A stretch of DNA of 64,000 bases, taken from positions 2,776,501 to 2,840,500 of the forward strand of contig JACJYK010000001.1 in the NCBI GenBank assembly GCA_020636135.1. Reading direction: 5' to 3'. Positions 17,557 to 26,234 of this stretch are shown here, one piece after another. Source of the DNA: Lewinellaceae bacterium. GTDB lineage: Bacteria > Bacteroidota > Bacteroidia > Chitinophagales > Saprospiraceae. A program made the position numbers and the translations under genes. Numbering within the stretch: the first letter of the stretch is position 1; the number at the start of each line of letters is the position of its first letter. Under the pieces are notes generated by a model that saw only the letters and a program-made list of their open reading frames with translations, was not told the DNA's origin and made no database searches.

Positions 17557-19830
17557 TTATTGCAGCGTAAACTGTACGTAATCGGTAACCGCCGAACTAC
17601 CTCCAAGGAATACCCGGAAGTCTCCCGGTTCAGTCCGGTAATTCAAGTCTTTATCGTAAAACCGGAGGTCATCCGGTGTAATGGTGAACTGGACTTTACG
17701 TGTTTCTCCCGGCTTAAGGGTCAACTGCTGGAAACCTTTCAGTTCTTTAACCGGTCGCGTCACACTGCCGACCAGATCACGGGTATAGGACTGAACAGTC
17801 TCTTTCCCCTCCATTTTGCCCGAATTGGTAACGTCGATGGAAACCTGAATGGACCCTCCGCTCCGCAAGACGTCACTGGATAGTTCAGGCTTGCCATAGG
17901 TAAACGTGGTATAGCTCAATCCAAAGCCAAATGGGAACTGGGGAGTATTCGGTATATCGAGGTATTTGCTGGTATACTTATTATTCGGATCCATCGGTCG
18001 TCCGGTATTTTTCATATTATAAAATATTGGTACTTGACCGACACTGCGCGGAAAGGTTACCGTCAGCTTTCCACTCGGATTGTAAGCTCCAAATAACACA
18101 TCACTGATCGCTGGTCCGGCTTCCGTGCCCAGGAACCAGGCTTCTACAATGGCATCGGCGTTTTCAGCCAGCCATGGTATGGCTAATGGCCTTCCGTTCA
18201 TCAACACCACGATGAGGGGCTTACCTGTAGCCTTCAGCGCTCGTGCCAGGTCCAATTGTGGCCCGGGAACGGTGATATCCGACCGTGAGGCTGCTTCTCC
18301 ACTCATGTAGGCCTTTTCACCAATAGCCAATACCACCGCATCGGATTTCTTGGCCAGCTCGACGGCGGCATTAAATCCGAAACGGTCGTCCTGATCCACT
18401 GCACAGCCCATGGTATATTCGGCACGGTCACCGATAACCTCTCTGATCCCTGATATTAACGTGGTCACATGCCGGGCCTCTCCGGCCCCGGACCATGCAC
18501 CAATCATGTCCAGTTGGTCATCCGCCAGAGGACCAATCACGGCCAACTTGCGGATAGCTGAGTTCAATGGCAATGTCTGATTTTCATTTTTGAGAAGGAC
18601 AATCGATTTACGAGCCACATCCCGGGCAGCTTGCCGGTTGGCGTCCGAAAGGATTTGCGTCTTTTCACGCTGTTCGTCACTGTAACGATAAGGATCATCG
18701 AACAGCCCGAGCAGAAACTTAATGCGCAATATCCTGCTCACGGCATCATCTATGGTCGTCTCTTTGACTTTACCTGCTTTCACCAGGTCGACAAGATGAT
18801 TGTAATAGGCGGCACTCTGCATGTCCATATCCACGCCTGCATTGACTGCCTGTTCTGCAGCCTGGCTCTGGTCGGCAGAATAGCCGTGGTTCATCATTTC
18901 GTCGATCGAGGTGTAGTCGGTGACAACGAAGCCAGGGAAATTCCATTCTTTGCGCAGTACCTCATCAAGGAGGAACTTGTTTGCAGTGGCCGGCACGCCA
19001 TCCAGTTCATTGAAGGAGGTCATTACAGTCCCGCAACCGGCATCGATGGCTGCCTTAAACGGTGGCAGGTATACTTCCCGCAAGACCCTTTCTGACATAT
19101 CCACTGTGGAATAATCCCTGCCAGCCTGAGCAGCGCCATAAGCAGCGTAATGTTTAACACAGGCTACCAGTGTATTCGTCGCGGCAAGGTCGTCTCCCTG
19201 AAAGCCTTTCACCCGGGCAGCGGCAATTTTACTGCCGAGATAGGTATCCTCTCCGGCACCTTCCATGATACGGCCCCAGCGTGGATCGTGCGCAATATCA
19301 ACCATTGGTGCAAACGTCCAGTGCAGACCGGCGGCAGCCGCTTCAGTTGCAGCTATTCTTGCAGAACGCTCCATCGCAGTCAGGTCCCAGCTGGAAGATT
19401 CTCCAAGCGGAACCGGGAATATCGTCTTGTAACCATGGATCACATCGTATCCGAAAATCAGGGGTATACCCAACCGGGTCTCTTCGACAGCTATGCGCTG
19501 CAGCTCACGGTTGTAATCAGCCGTGTGTGCATTAAAAATGGCTCCCACTTTACCTGCTTTGATATCCGCCTTATAGGTGGAACGCATGGTAGGGCCTGTG
19601 ACATCCCAGTCACTGGTAAACAAGGTCATCTGTCCGACCTTCTCTTCGAGAGTCATCAGGTGCAGGACAGAATCGACCCGGTCTTTTAATTTATCTTCCG
19701 TTTCATCCGGCTTAGCTGAAAAGTACTGCTTATTCAGCCCGGAAAAATTGATGCTCCAGACGATTACCAAAAGTCCAAGTCCGTAGAGGTATTTGCTAAA
19801 TCTTTGTTTGGTAAACTTTCGCTTTGTCAT
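17557..19830 (-). CDS. bglX: Glycoside hydrolase family 3 beta-glucosidase (BglX-type)
   Basis: Exo-acting beta-glucosidase of 757 residues, expected to cleave terminal beta-linked glucose from oligosaccharides in the periplasm. A basic N-terminus and one hydrophobic stretch (about 14-30) form a signal or anchor. The (beta/alpha)8 domain carries the substrate-binding pattern KHYAAYGAAQAGRDY and the nucleophile region FPGFVVTDY (Asp305). The alpha/beta sandwich (about 390-600) is followed by a fibronectin-like C-terminal domain (LKGFQQLTLKPGETRKVQFT). With two GH144-like endo-enzymes beside it, activity on sophorose and sophoro-oligosaccharides is a reasonable guess, though GH3 specificity cannot be read from sequence. 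Confidence 0.9.
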   Translation of the reverse strand: MTKRKFTKQRFSKYLYGLGLLVIVWSINFSGLNKQYFSAKPDETEDKLKDRVDSVLHLMTLEEKVGQMTLFTSDWDVTGPTMRSTYKADIKAGKVGAIFNAHTADYNRELQRIAVEETRLGIPLIFGYDVIHGYKTIFPVPLGESSSWDLTAMERSARIAATEAAAAGLHWTFAPMVDIAHDPRWGRIMEGAGEDTYLGSKIAAARVKGFQGDDLAATNTLVACVKHYAAYGAAQAGRDYSTVDMSERVLREVYLPPFKAAIDAGCGTVMTSFNELDGVPATANKFLLDEVLRKEWNFPGFVVTDYTSIDEMMNHGYSADQSQAAEQAVNAGVDMDMQSAAYYNHLVDLVKAGKVKETTIDDAVSRILRIKFLLGLFDDPYRYSDEQREKTQILSDANRQAARDVARKSIVLLKNENQTLPLNSAIRKLAVIGPLADDQLDMIGAWSGAGEARHVTTLISGIREVIGDRAEYTMGCAVDQDDRFGFNAAVELAKKSDAVVLAIGEKAYMSGEAASRSDITVPGPQLDLARALKATGKPLIVVLMNGRPLAIPWLAENADAIVEAWFLGTEAGPAISDVLFGAYNPSGKLTVTFPRSVGQVPIFYNMKNTGRPMDPNNKYTSKYLDIPNTPQFPFGFGLSYTTFTYGKPELSSDVLRSGGSIQVSIDVTNSGKMEGKETVQSYTRDLVGSVTRPVKELKGFQQLTLKPGETRKVQFTITPDDLRFYDKDLNYRTEPGDFRVFLGGSSAVTDYVQFTLQ

Positions 19831-19892
19831 TCGTTGTAAATTAGGTTAGGGCACTTGGCAATTGTGTTCATTTTTAGGCTCAGTAGTATGGA

Positions 19893-21290
19893 TTATAGTT
19901 TCGATGGTTGATCCAGCCACCCACCGCTGAATCCGGCTTTCCGTAATCCCTCCCTGATATAGGGGTTTCTTTTCATTACGTTCCATATCAATCCGGTCTC
20001 ATAGTTCTGTATCTGGATAGCTATCGGTCCCTGATCAATACCCAGGTAGTCCACATCAAACCACCCTTCAGGATGATCTTCCTGATAGGTTAGGTTAAAA
20101 GCATCTTTAAAGCCGAAGGTATCGACGAGCTCGTTATAGTAAGTATTCCATAAATGTTCGACAGCTGGTATGCAGGCTTCGGGAGCAAATGGTATCGAGC
20201 CTCCGGCCGCTGTTGGCGCAATCGTTCCATCGTCGTTCATCTCCCAGGCGCAGGCGCCACGGGCCCAATAATCGCGGAAGCGTATGGATTTACCGTTCTG
20301 TATAATGGTTTTACTGGCTGGTCCATCACAGGCGGTGAGCCCCCACTGGTTGGCATCATAGCCCTTGAAACCTCCCGGGTTTTGTATGCAGTAAGCCCGG
20401 TTCGCCAGCGTAGCTCTGCGGGCATTTTCAAAGTAATCAATACCCTTCGAGCGCATGTATTCGTCCTGAATGCCCCGGAAATCGATGAACATCTGGCTGT
20501 ACTGATGTCCAAACAGAGGTGCAAAATTGACTTGCTCATAACCCTGAAAATCCATCCACCGGTAAGTTGAACACCAGGTATCCCACACCTCGGTGGGAAC
20601 GGGATGCGTCGGTGATCCGATTGCCATAATCAACAGGACCATAGCCTCATTGTATCCCCGCCAATCACTGGCGATAAAACCCTTCTCCGGATGCCATCCC
20701 ATGGACAGCCGCATGGAGTCATTGAGCATCCAGTCCCATTCAACCCGGCGATACAGAGAGTCCGCCAGATTGCGTATGGATGTCTCATCACCTTCCGGTC
20801 CGTCGTAATAAGTCATAGCACTTAGGATCCCAGCCATGAGCAGACCGGTATCAATACTCGAAAGTTCAACTTGCTTGAAACGCACAGCTTTATCAAGGGT
20901 CAGAAAGTGATAAAAAAATCCTTTGTATCCACTGACACCACTTTCTTCCGGTCCCTGTGGCATATTCCAGAGGGCCTGCAGAGTCATCAGTGTTCGTCTA
21001 GCACCTTCCTCACGTGTTATGTATCCGTTTTCGATACCGGTGATGTATGTGCTCAATCCGAATCCGGTAGCTGCTATGCTCGAAAAAGTAAGTGAAGGAT
21101 ACCGGTCAGGCACCTGCCCGAATTCCGGATCCGCCAGATCCCAGAAATAATGGAAGGTCCTTTGTTTCAACTCATTCATGCTGAATGGCACGATAACGGA
21201 ACCTTTGGTCCTCGTGGAATCAGCACAAAAAGTGGCAATGAAACAGATTAAGAAAACAGCAAAGGCTTTCTTTATCATATGTCTAGGCAT
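19893..21290 (-). CDS. GH144-like (glycoamylase-domain, PF10091) lipoprotein
   Basis: Member of the family annotated as putative glucoamylase, which includes the GH144 endo-beta-1,2-glucanases (465 residues). The N-terminal signal ends in a lipobox-like IATFC, and an alternative start is Met5. The alpha/alpha-barrel pattern is clear: ELKQRTFHYFWDLADPEFG, ATGFGLSTYITGIENGYITR, SSIDTGLLMAGILSAMTYYD, GYNEAMVLLIMAIGSPTHPV, and the late YLGIDQGPIAIQIQNYETGL. It lies 62 bp upstream of the GH3 gene. It is a paralog of the gene at 24113-25978 but lacks that protein's fibronectin-like and sorting domains, so the two probably act at different places (tethered versus surface secreted). Confidence 0.82.
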   Translation of the reverse strand: MPRHMIKKAFAVFLICFIATFCADSTRTKGSVIVPFSMNELKQRTFHYFWDLADPEFGQVPDRYPSLTFSSIAATGFGLSTYITGIENGYITREEGARRTLMTLQALWNMPQGPEESGVSGYKGFFYHFLTLDKAVRFKQVELSSIDTGLLMAGILSAMTYYDGPEGDETSIRNLADSLYRRVEWDWMLNDSMRLSMGWHPEKGFIASDWRGYNEAMVLLIMAIGSPTHPVPTEVWDTWCSTYRWMDFQGYEQVNFAPLFGHQYSQMFIDFRGIQDEYMRSKGIDYFENARRATLANRAYCIQNPGGFKGYDANQWGLTACDGPASKTIIQNGKSIRFRDYWARGACAWEMNDDGTIAPTAAGGSIPFAPEACIPAVEHLWNTYYNELVDTFGFKDAFNLTYQEDHPEGWFDVDYLGIDQGPIAIQIQNYETGLIWNVMKRNPYIREGLRKAGFSGGWLDQPSKL

Positions 21291-21348
21291 AACCAGAATA
21301 AGTTATCTGCCGGCCGGATGACCGGCAGATAACCTCTTGAAATTCAAA

Positions 21349-24081
21349 TTATTCTTTCACGAACTTGGCATTTCCCTGCAGTCTGCCTGCTTTGTCATAT
21401 GCCGTCAGAACGTATACTCCAGCGCGCAAGTCAGTCACATCAACACTCAATTCATAGGGAGAATTGGTCTGAATGACGCGTAGTGTTTGACCCAGCAAAT
21501 TGTGGATTTCGAAGCGGGAAGCTTCATTGGTATTGCTGATCAAAAGAGAATTCCGTACTGGGTTCGGTGCAATCTGGATCGGTTTCAGATCGTATACCCG
21601 GAAGCTCGATACGGCACCACAGTCCGAAGAACCTATCGCAATGTCATCAAAGAAATAAGTCTTGTTCTCTGATGGAACATTGTTGATATCAAAGATCAGG
21701 GTAAGCCGGCCATACAATCCACCCGGGGTGGTATTGGCTGAAAAATCCCAGGTCAGTTCCTGCCACTGATTTGGCGTGGTGTATTCAGCAGGCGTATCAC
21801 CTGAATTTGCAGCACCATTCTGGGCGCCTTCCATCTTCATAACAACCGTGGCAGCATGGTCCATATATACTTTGGCACGTATGGTCATGTTGTCGGTCGG
21901 AATCGTATAGAAAGCAGGGAAGTCGGTATACATACCTGCCCATACCTGTCCGTCACTGGCTTCAACAGCAACTCCTACACTATCGCTGCTATTGACATCA
22001 TCCGGTGCCGGATTCTGAACGACAGTAAAGGCAGTTCCATCCAATGAACCGTTACCGAAGTAGGTCCAAACAGAGGGGCTGGCATCCGGTGTCTCAAAAT
22101 TAGCCAGACATCCGGTGATCGGCTGGCGTTTCCACTCGACGTCGTCGATGTAATAGACGTCTCCTGCTTCCGGATCCTGACCAGCATTGAAGAAGATGGC
22201 CAGACGGGTGTGGTCAGTTCCTATGGCACCGCTGAAGTCAATGGCATATTTAACCCATGCTCCAGTAGTTTCAACAGCACTCCAGATTTCTACAGCCGCT
22301 GCTGTACCTCCTTCGAGTTTGAACAACAGTGGAACAGCTTTAGGAGACCAGATCTTAACTTCCAGTTGGTTGTAAACAGACAAATCAATGGCCGATCCTA
22401 CATTGTAAACGAGCGCACTCCACTGATCCTGAGGATCGGTGTACTTACCTACCTTATCCAGTGGGTCGTTATTGATTCCGGTGGGATCCGGATTCACAAC
22501 AACTTCCAATGCGTTGGCACCACCGGTGATCTCAACGTTGCGCTGACAATCGAAATCATCAAAAATGGTTGGGATCGGTGTCACATCAGCACATGGATCA
22601 ACGGTTGATTCACCCTGGGTGATGTTATCAAAGTACCAGGTATCGCTGCTGGCAAGTGCTTTGTCAAATACGATTTCCAGGCGCTCAAAGTCGTTGATGG
22701 TCTGGAAGTCAACAAAATTGAAATTCAGATCTACCCAGGCACCGGTTTCGGTAACGTCGGCATCAACTTCTTTCAGGCCTTGTGACGGGCTGAACAACTT
22801 CATCGTAACAGAGGTAGCTCCTTCTGGTGCCAAAACCTGCATATTCAATTGTGGATTGTCACTGAGGTTGAAGTCCAGGGGCAGGTCCGCCTGCAAACCA
22901 CCAAACTCACTACTACCTTTGGTGTAGGAACCAACGTTTGCACTCGTGTTCAAACCGGCATCATCCGGGTTGGCAACGGCACCATCAAAGGTTCCAAACA
23001 CGGCTTCGTCTCCCAGGGATGACCAGGTCAGCCGCGGTCCGTCCTCAAAATCTTCGAGGGCTGCTGCTGCTGGTTTTGCTACCAGTTTGATGTCATCCAG
23101 GTAATAGATATCACCTGCTTCAACGTCCACACCGGCATTGAGGAAGAAAACGATCCGCTGCTGGTTCGCGTTGGCCTGATCGGAGAAATCCATGCTGATC
23201 TGGATCCACTGATTCAATTCGTCTTCGGTGACCATGTAATCTTTCTCAATGGCTGCAGAAGTACCACCTTCCAGTTTGAATTTGAATACACCGGCAATGG
23301 TTGAATACAATTTTACCTGGATCTGATTACGTTCGGCCAAAGGCAATGCGGTGCCATTGTCAATAACCAAAGCATCCCATGCTCCTGCGCCATCGGTATA
23401 CTGACCTACTTTCGCACTCGTATTAATGCCTTCCGAGAAAGGATTGTCGATGGCCTTGATGTTTTGGAAGCCAATACCATAGGTGGCATTGCGCTGACAT
23501 TCGAAATCATCCAGAATTTCAGGATCGGGTGTGGTACCCGAACATTCATCAGCAGGCAATTGAGTTAGATTATCAAATAGGTACGTGTCACTCGATTCTG
23601 CCACTCCCGGATCAAAAAACAGGATGATCTTGGTCAGGGTGGTCATGTTCGCTGCGGCACTGAAATCAAAGGAATACTCAATCCATCGATTGGTAACCGC
23701 AATGTTCTGTTTCTTCTCGATAGCTTGTCCGGTTCCTTCCAGTTTAAGGATGAAACTGGTTGCTTTGGATGCAAAAACCTGAACCGTGAATTTATTCATG
23801 GTTGTCAGGTCTAGGGTGTCATCCAATACGGCGATCAGCAAGCTGTAGGCTTTGCCTTCCACTTTGTCGTACGAACCCACTTCTGCACTTTCGTTGATCA
23901 TCAACGGGTCCAGGGTTGAGTCCGCCAAAGCGGGGTTGGCAACAACCTGTAGTGTGCTGTCACCAAAAGCCTGATTCCAGGGAAGCTTCATACCTCCCTC
24001 GAAATCCTCTAATACGACTTGAGTCATGCCCAACAATGGGAGCAGACTAAGCCAAATAAGGGGGAATAAACGTCTTTTCAT
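21349..24081 (-). CDS. Secreted surface protein with five tandem beta-sandwich modules and a T9SS sorting tag
   Basis: A 910-residue protein (start ATG at 24081, giving signal MKRRLFPLIWLSLLPLLGMT; the frame is open further upstream). Five copies of a carbohydrate-binding-like module of about 150 residues cover roughly 22-175, 187-335, 341-490, 505-650 and 657-818. Each opens with a DDFE/EDFE-type motif, has VGxYTxG in the middle and closes with YYxDDI. Modules 2 and 4 share DDF-x-CQRN starts. A type IX secretion sorting domain follows (about 835-910, IAPNPVRNSLLISN). It lies between two GH144-like genes, so a surface glycan-binding role is likely, comparable to SusE/F-type helpers but exported by T9SS. 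There is no catalytic domain. Confidence 0.75.
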   Translation of the reverse strand: MKRRLFPLIWLSLLPLLGMTQVVLEDFEGGMKLPWNQAFGDSTLQVVANPALADSTLDPLMINESAEVGSYDKVEGKAYSLLIAVLDDTLDLTTMNKFTVQVFASKATSFILKLEGTGQAIEKKQNIAVTNRWIEYSFDFSAAANMTTLTKIILFFDPGVAESSDTYLFDNLTQLPADECSGTTPDPEILDDFECQRNATYGIGFQNIKAIDNPFSEGINTSAKVGQYTDGAGAWDALVIDNGTALPLAERNQIQVKLYSTIAGVFKFKLEGGTSAAIEKDYMVTEDELNQWIQISMDFSDQANANQQRIVFFLNAGVDVEAGDIYYLDDIKLVAKPAAAALEDFEDGPRLTWSSLGDEAVFGTFDGAVANPDDAGLNTSANVGSYTKGSSEFGGLQADLPLDFNLSDNPQLNMQVLAPEGATSVTMKLFSPSQGLKEVDADVTETGAWVDLNFNFVDFQTINDFERLEIVFDKALASSDTWYFDNITQGESTVDPCADVTPIPTIFDDFDCQRNVEITGGANALEVVVNPDPTGINNDPLDKVGKYTDPQDQWSALVYNVGSAIDLSVYNQLEVKIWSPKAVPLLFKLEGGTAAAVEIWSAVETTGAWVKYAIDFSGAIGTDHTRLAIFFNAGQDPEAGDVYYIDDVEWKRQPITGCLANFETPDASPSVWTYFGNGSLDGTAFTVVQNPAPDDVNSSDSVGVAVEASDGQVWAGMYTDFPAFYTIPTDNMTIRAKVYMDHAATVVMKMEGAQNGAANSGDTPAEYTTPNQWQELTWDFSANTTPGGLYGRLTLIFDINNVPSENKTYFFDDIAIGSSDCGAVSSFRVYDLKPIQIAPNPVRNSLLISNTNEASRFEIHNLLGQTLRVIQTNSPYELSVDVTDLRAGVYVLTAYDKAGRLQGNAKFVKE

Positions 24082-24112
24082 AATAATATCCTGGTTTTTA
24101 AGTGAACATAAT

Positions 24113-25978
24113 TTAATTCGGAATATGTACAATTTTGAATTGATGCCACAATCGATCCTCCCGAATCCGTAGTAAATACAGCCCGGCAGGAAATGCATCC
24201 AGGGAAATGTTCAGGGATTGTTGCGTAGTACTTCCTTTTAAAACGGAATTTCCCGCAGAATTGATCAATTCCCACCGCATTTTAACGTTCCCTGGCCTTT
24301 CAAAGGTGATGATTTCCTTCGCCGGATTTGGATAAACGGTATAAGGTGACGGATCCAGGGCCTGGACTGCCGTAGTGGTATCTGTAACAAACCCAATAGC
24401 TTCCAGCGCCGGTCCGATTTCCGGACAGGTCATAAAGGTATTCCACAACAATTGCGACCGGTAATTCTCTATCATGCCAACAATGGGTCCCTGGTCTATG
24501 GCCAGGTAACTGGATGCTACCCAATTCTCACGATCACTGAAGGCGTCGTAAAATCCCATGGGCCCCCACAGCCGGTCTCCCCGGACCCGGTAGAAATTTT
24601 TCAATGCTTCCAGTGATTCCTGTGGAGTATAGGGCGTACTGGAAAGCGCTGCTGTTGGGGTGATGGTTCCATTATCGTTGGTCGGTGAATGTGCGGAATA
24701 ACCGTAAGGATCATCACTGGCTGTCAAACCCCAGCAAGATGCATTGTAACCGGTAAAGTGCTTTGGATTGGCTGCACAATACTCCCGGTTAATCAGGCTC
24801 TGCCTTTGGTTGTGGATAAAATAATTGGTGTATTCGTCACGCAGGGATCGAGGATCCAGTCCCAGATAAGAATAATGGGTGAAAAATAATGGACCTCCGT
24901 AATCGGGACCGATATCGAGATGATATCCATAATGATCCTGGGGATGCACATAGTTGCTACCGGCCCATCCACGCTGATACAATCTTGCCGGCACCGGGTG
25001 GGTCGGTGATGCGATAGCCAGAATGTAGATGATCATGGCTTCATTCCAGCCGCGGATAGGGAGGTTGATAGCAAATTGATTGGTCGGTGACCAGTGCCAA
25101 TACAATACATCAGCAACCGTCTTCCGGTACCAGTTCCAATCGACTTCCTGATATAACCTGGTGATCTTTTCCCTTAATACCACTTCATTGGGCGTATTTC
25201 CCTGAAAATATTGACGAGCAGTAAGGAGTCCTTCAAATAAAAAGGCGGTCTCCACCAGATCTCCGCCGTCATCCTTGGAGCTGAAGGGAACAGTTCTTCC
25301 GGTGTTACCATTCATCCAGTGCGGAAAAGCGCCTCTAAACCGGTCTGCACTCTCCAGGAAAAGCACCATCTTAACCAACCGTTTCAGTCCCGCTTCCCGG
25401 GATATCCATCCCCGGTCGATACCAACCAGTATGGCCATGACACCAAATCCGGTGCCTCCGGTCGTTACGATATCACCACTGGAATTCCGTTCCCTGGCCA
25501 TTCCGGAAACCGGATGCCCGAAGTCCCAAAAATATCGCAGGGTGTACCTTTGCACCATCTCCAAAAGAGCATCATCATCAGCAGTAATGGTGTGGACGGT
25601 AAGGGTATCCGATGTCTCAAGGATCGCGCCGAGGAAGTCAACTTTGGCTACAAAATAATCATACTGGTTGCTCTGCTGGTCTGGGCCAACAAAATCCAGA
25701 GCCAGGGTATCAGAAGGAAAATAGCTTTGCCGAATGATAAATCCTTCCTGGTTGACTTGCCGGTATATATTATAATACTGAAATGATCCCGGGGTATCAT
25801 CCGACCAGCGTAATTCAATGTGACTGTCGTAGGCCTCAGGAATAAGGTTAATGCTTGCGGAAGCACGGGGAAGTATCCATAACAGCAAAACGGCCAGAAT
25901 AAACAGATGCAAAGACAGCTTATTGACTAAGACGGCAAAGTTCAAATTCCTGATCTTGCGTAGTAGACTTTTGGCCAT
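24113..25978 (-). CDS. GH144-like (PF10091) secreted enzyme with fibronectin-like and T9SS sorting domains
   Basis: A 621-residue secreted enzyme. Signal or anchor segment (about 18-42), a fibronectin type III-like domain (about 44-140, HIELRWSDDTPGSFQYYNIY), the alpha/alpha-barrel catalytic domain (about 150-530, with YTLRYFWDFGHPVSGMARER, GGTGFGVMAILVGIDRGWIS, GWNEAMIIYILAIASPTHPV, YLAIDQGPIVGMIENYRSQL), and a C-terminal T9SS sorting domain (about 545-621, YTVYPNPAKEIITFERPGN). The family contains endo-beta-1,2-glucanases; the older label glucoamylase is probably misleading. It is the first enzyme gene of the operon and is separated from the surface-module gene by 31 bp. It would cut polymer at the cell surface. 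Confidence 0.82.
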   Translation of the reverse strand: MAKSLLRKIRNLNFAVLVNKLSLHLFILAVLLLWILPRASASINLIPEAYDSHIELRWSDDTPGSFQYYNIYRQVNQEGFIIRQSYFPSDTLALDFVGPDQQSNQYDYFVAKVDFLGAILETSDTLTVHTITADDDALLEMVQRYTLRYFWDFGHPVSGMARERNSSGDIVTTGGTGFGVMAILVGIDRGWISREAGLKRLVKMVLFLESADRFRGAFPHWMNGNTGRTVPFSSKDDGGDLVETAFLFEGLLTARQYFQGNTPNEVVLREKITRLYQEVDWNWYRKTVADVLYWHWSPTNQFAINLPIRGWNEAMIIYILAIASPTHPVPARLYQRGWAGSNYVHPQDHYGYHLDIGPDYGGPLFFTHYSYLGLDPRSLRDEYTNYFIHNQRQSLINREYCAANPKHFTGYNASCWGLTASDDPYGYSAHSPTNDNGTITPTAALSSTPYTPQESLEALKNFYRVRGDRLWGPMGFYDAFSDRENWVASSYLAIDQGPIVGMIENYRSQLLWNTFMTCPEIGPALEAIGFVTDTTTAVQALDPSPYTVYPNPAKEIITFERPGNVKMRWELINSAGNSVLKGSTTQQSLNISLDAFPAGLYLLRIREDRLWHQFKIVHIPN

Positions 25979-26234
25979 ATTGTTTTAGCTCTTATCCAGG
26001 AAACAACTCAATAAATGTAGTTGTTCATTTCGCCTAAACCAACAAAATCACCTCACTCTGACTACGCCATTGATAAAAAAGTGCTATACATAACAGATCA
26101 GGTTTTAACCTTCAATTTTGTTTTGAATATCCACAATCCCTTTTCTTAATCAATACTTATACATTTAAAATTATTATATCTATAAGTAAGGCAGACAAGT
26201 ACCAAAAAATGTGCACCTCACCAACGAGAAAATA

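Noticed and set aside
19893..25978. Annotation of the two PF10091 proteins as starch-acting glucoamylases
   Set aside because: The Pfam name is historical. The biochemically known members with this layout are GH144 beta-1,2-glucanases, and no GH13/GH15 or alpha-glucosidase genes are nearby.
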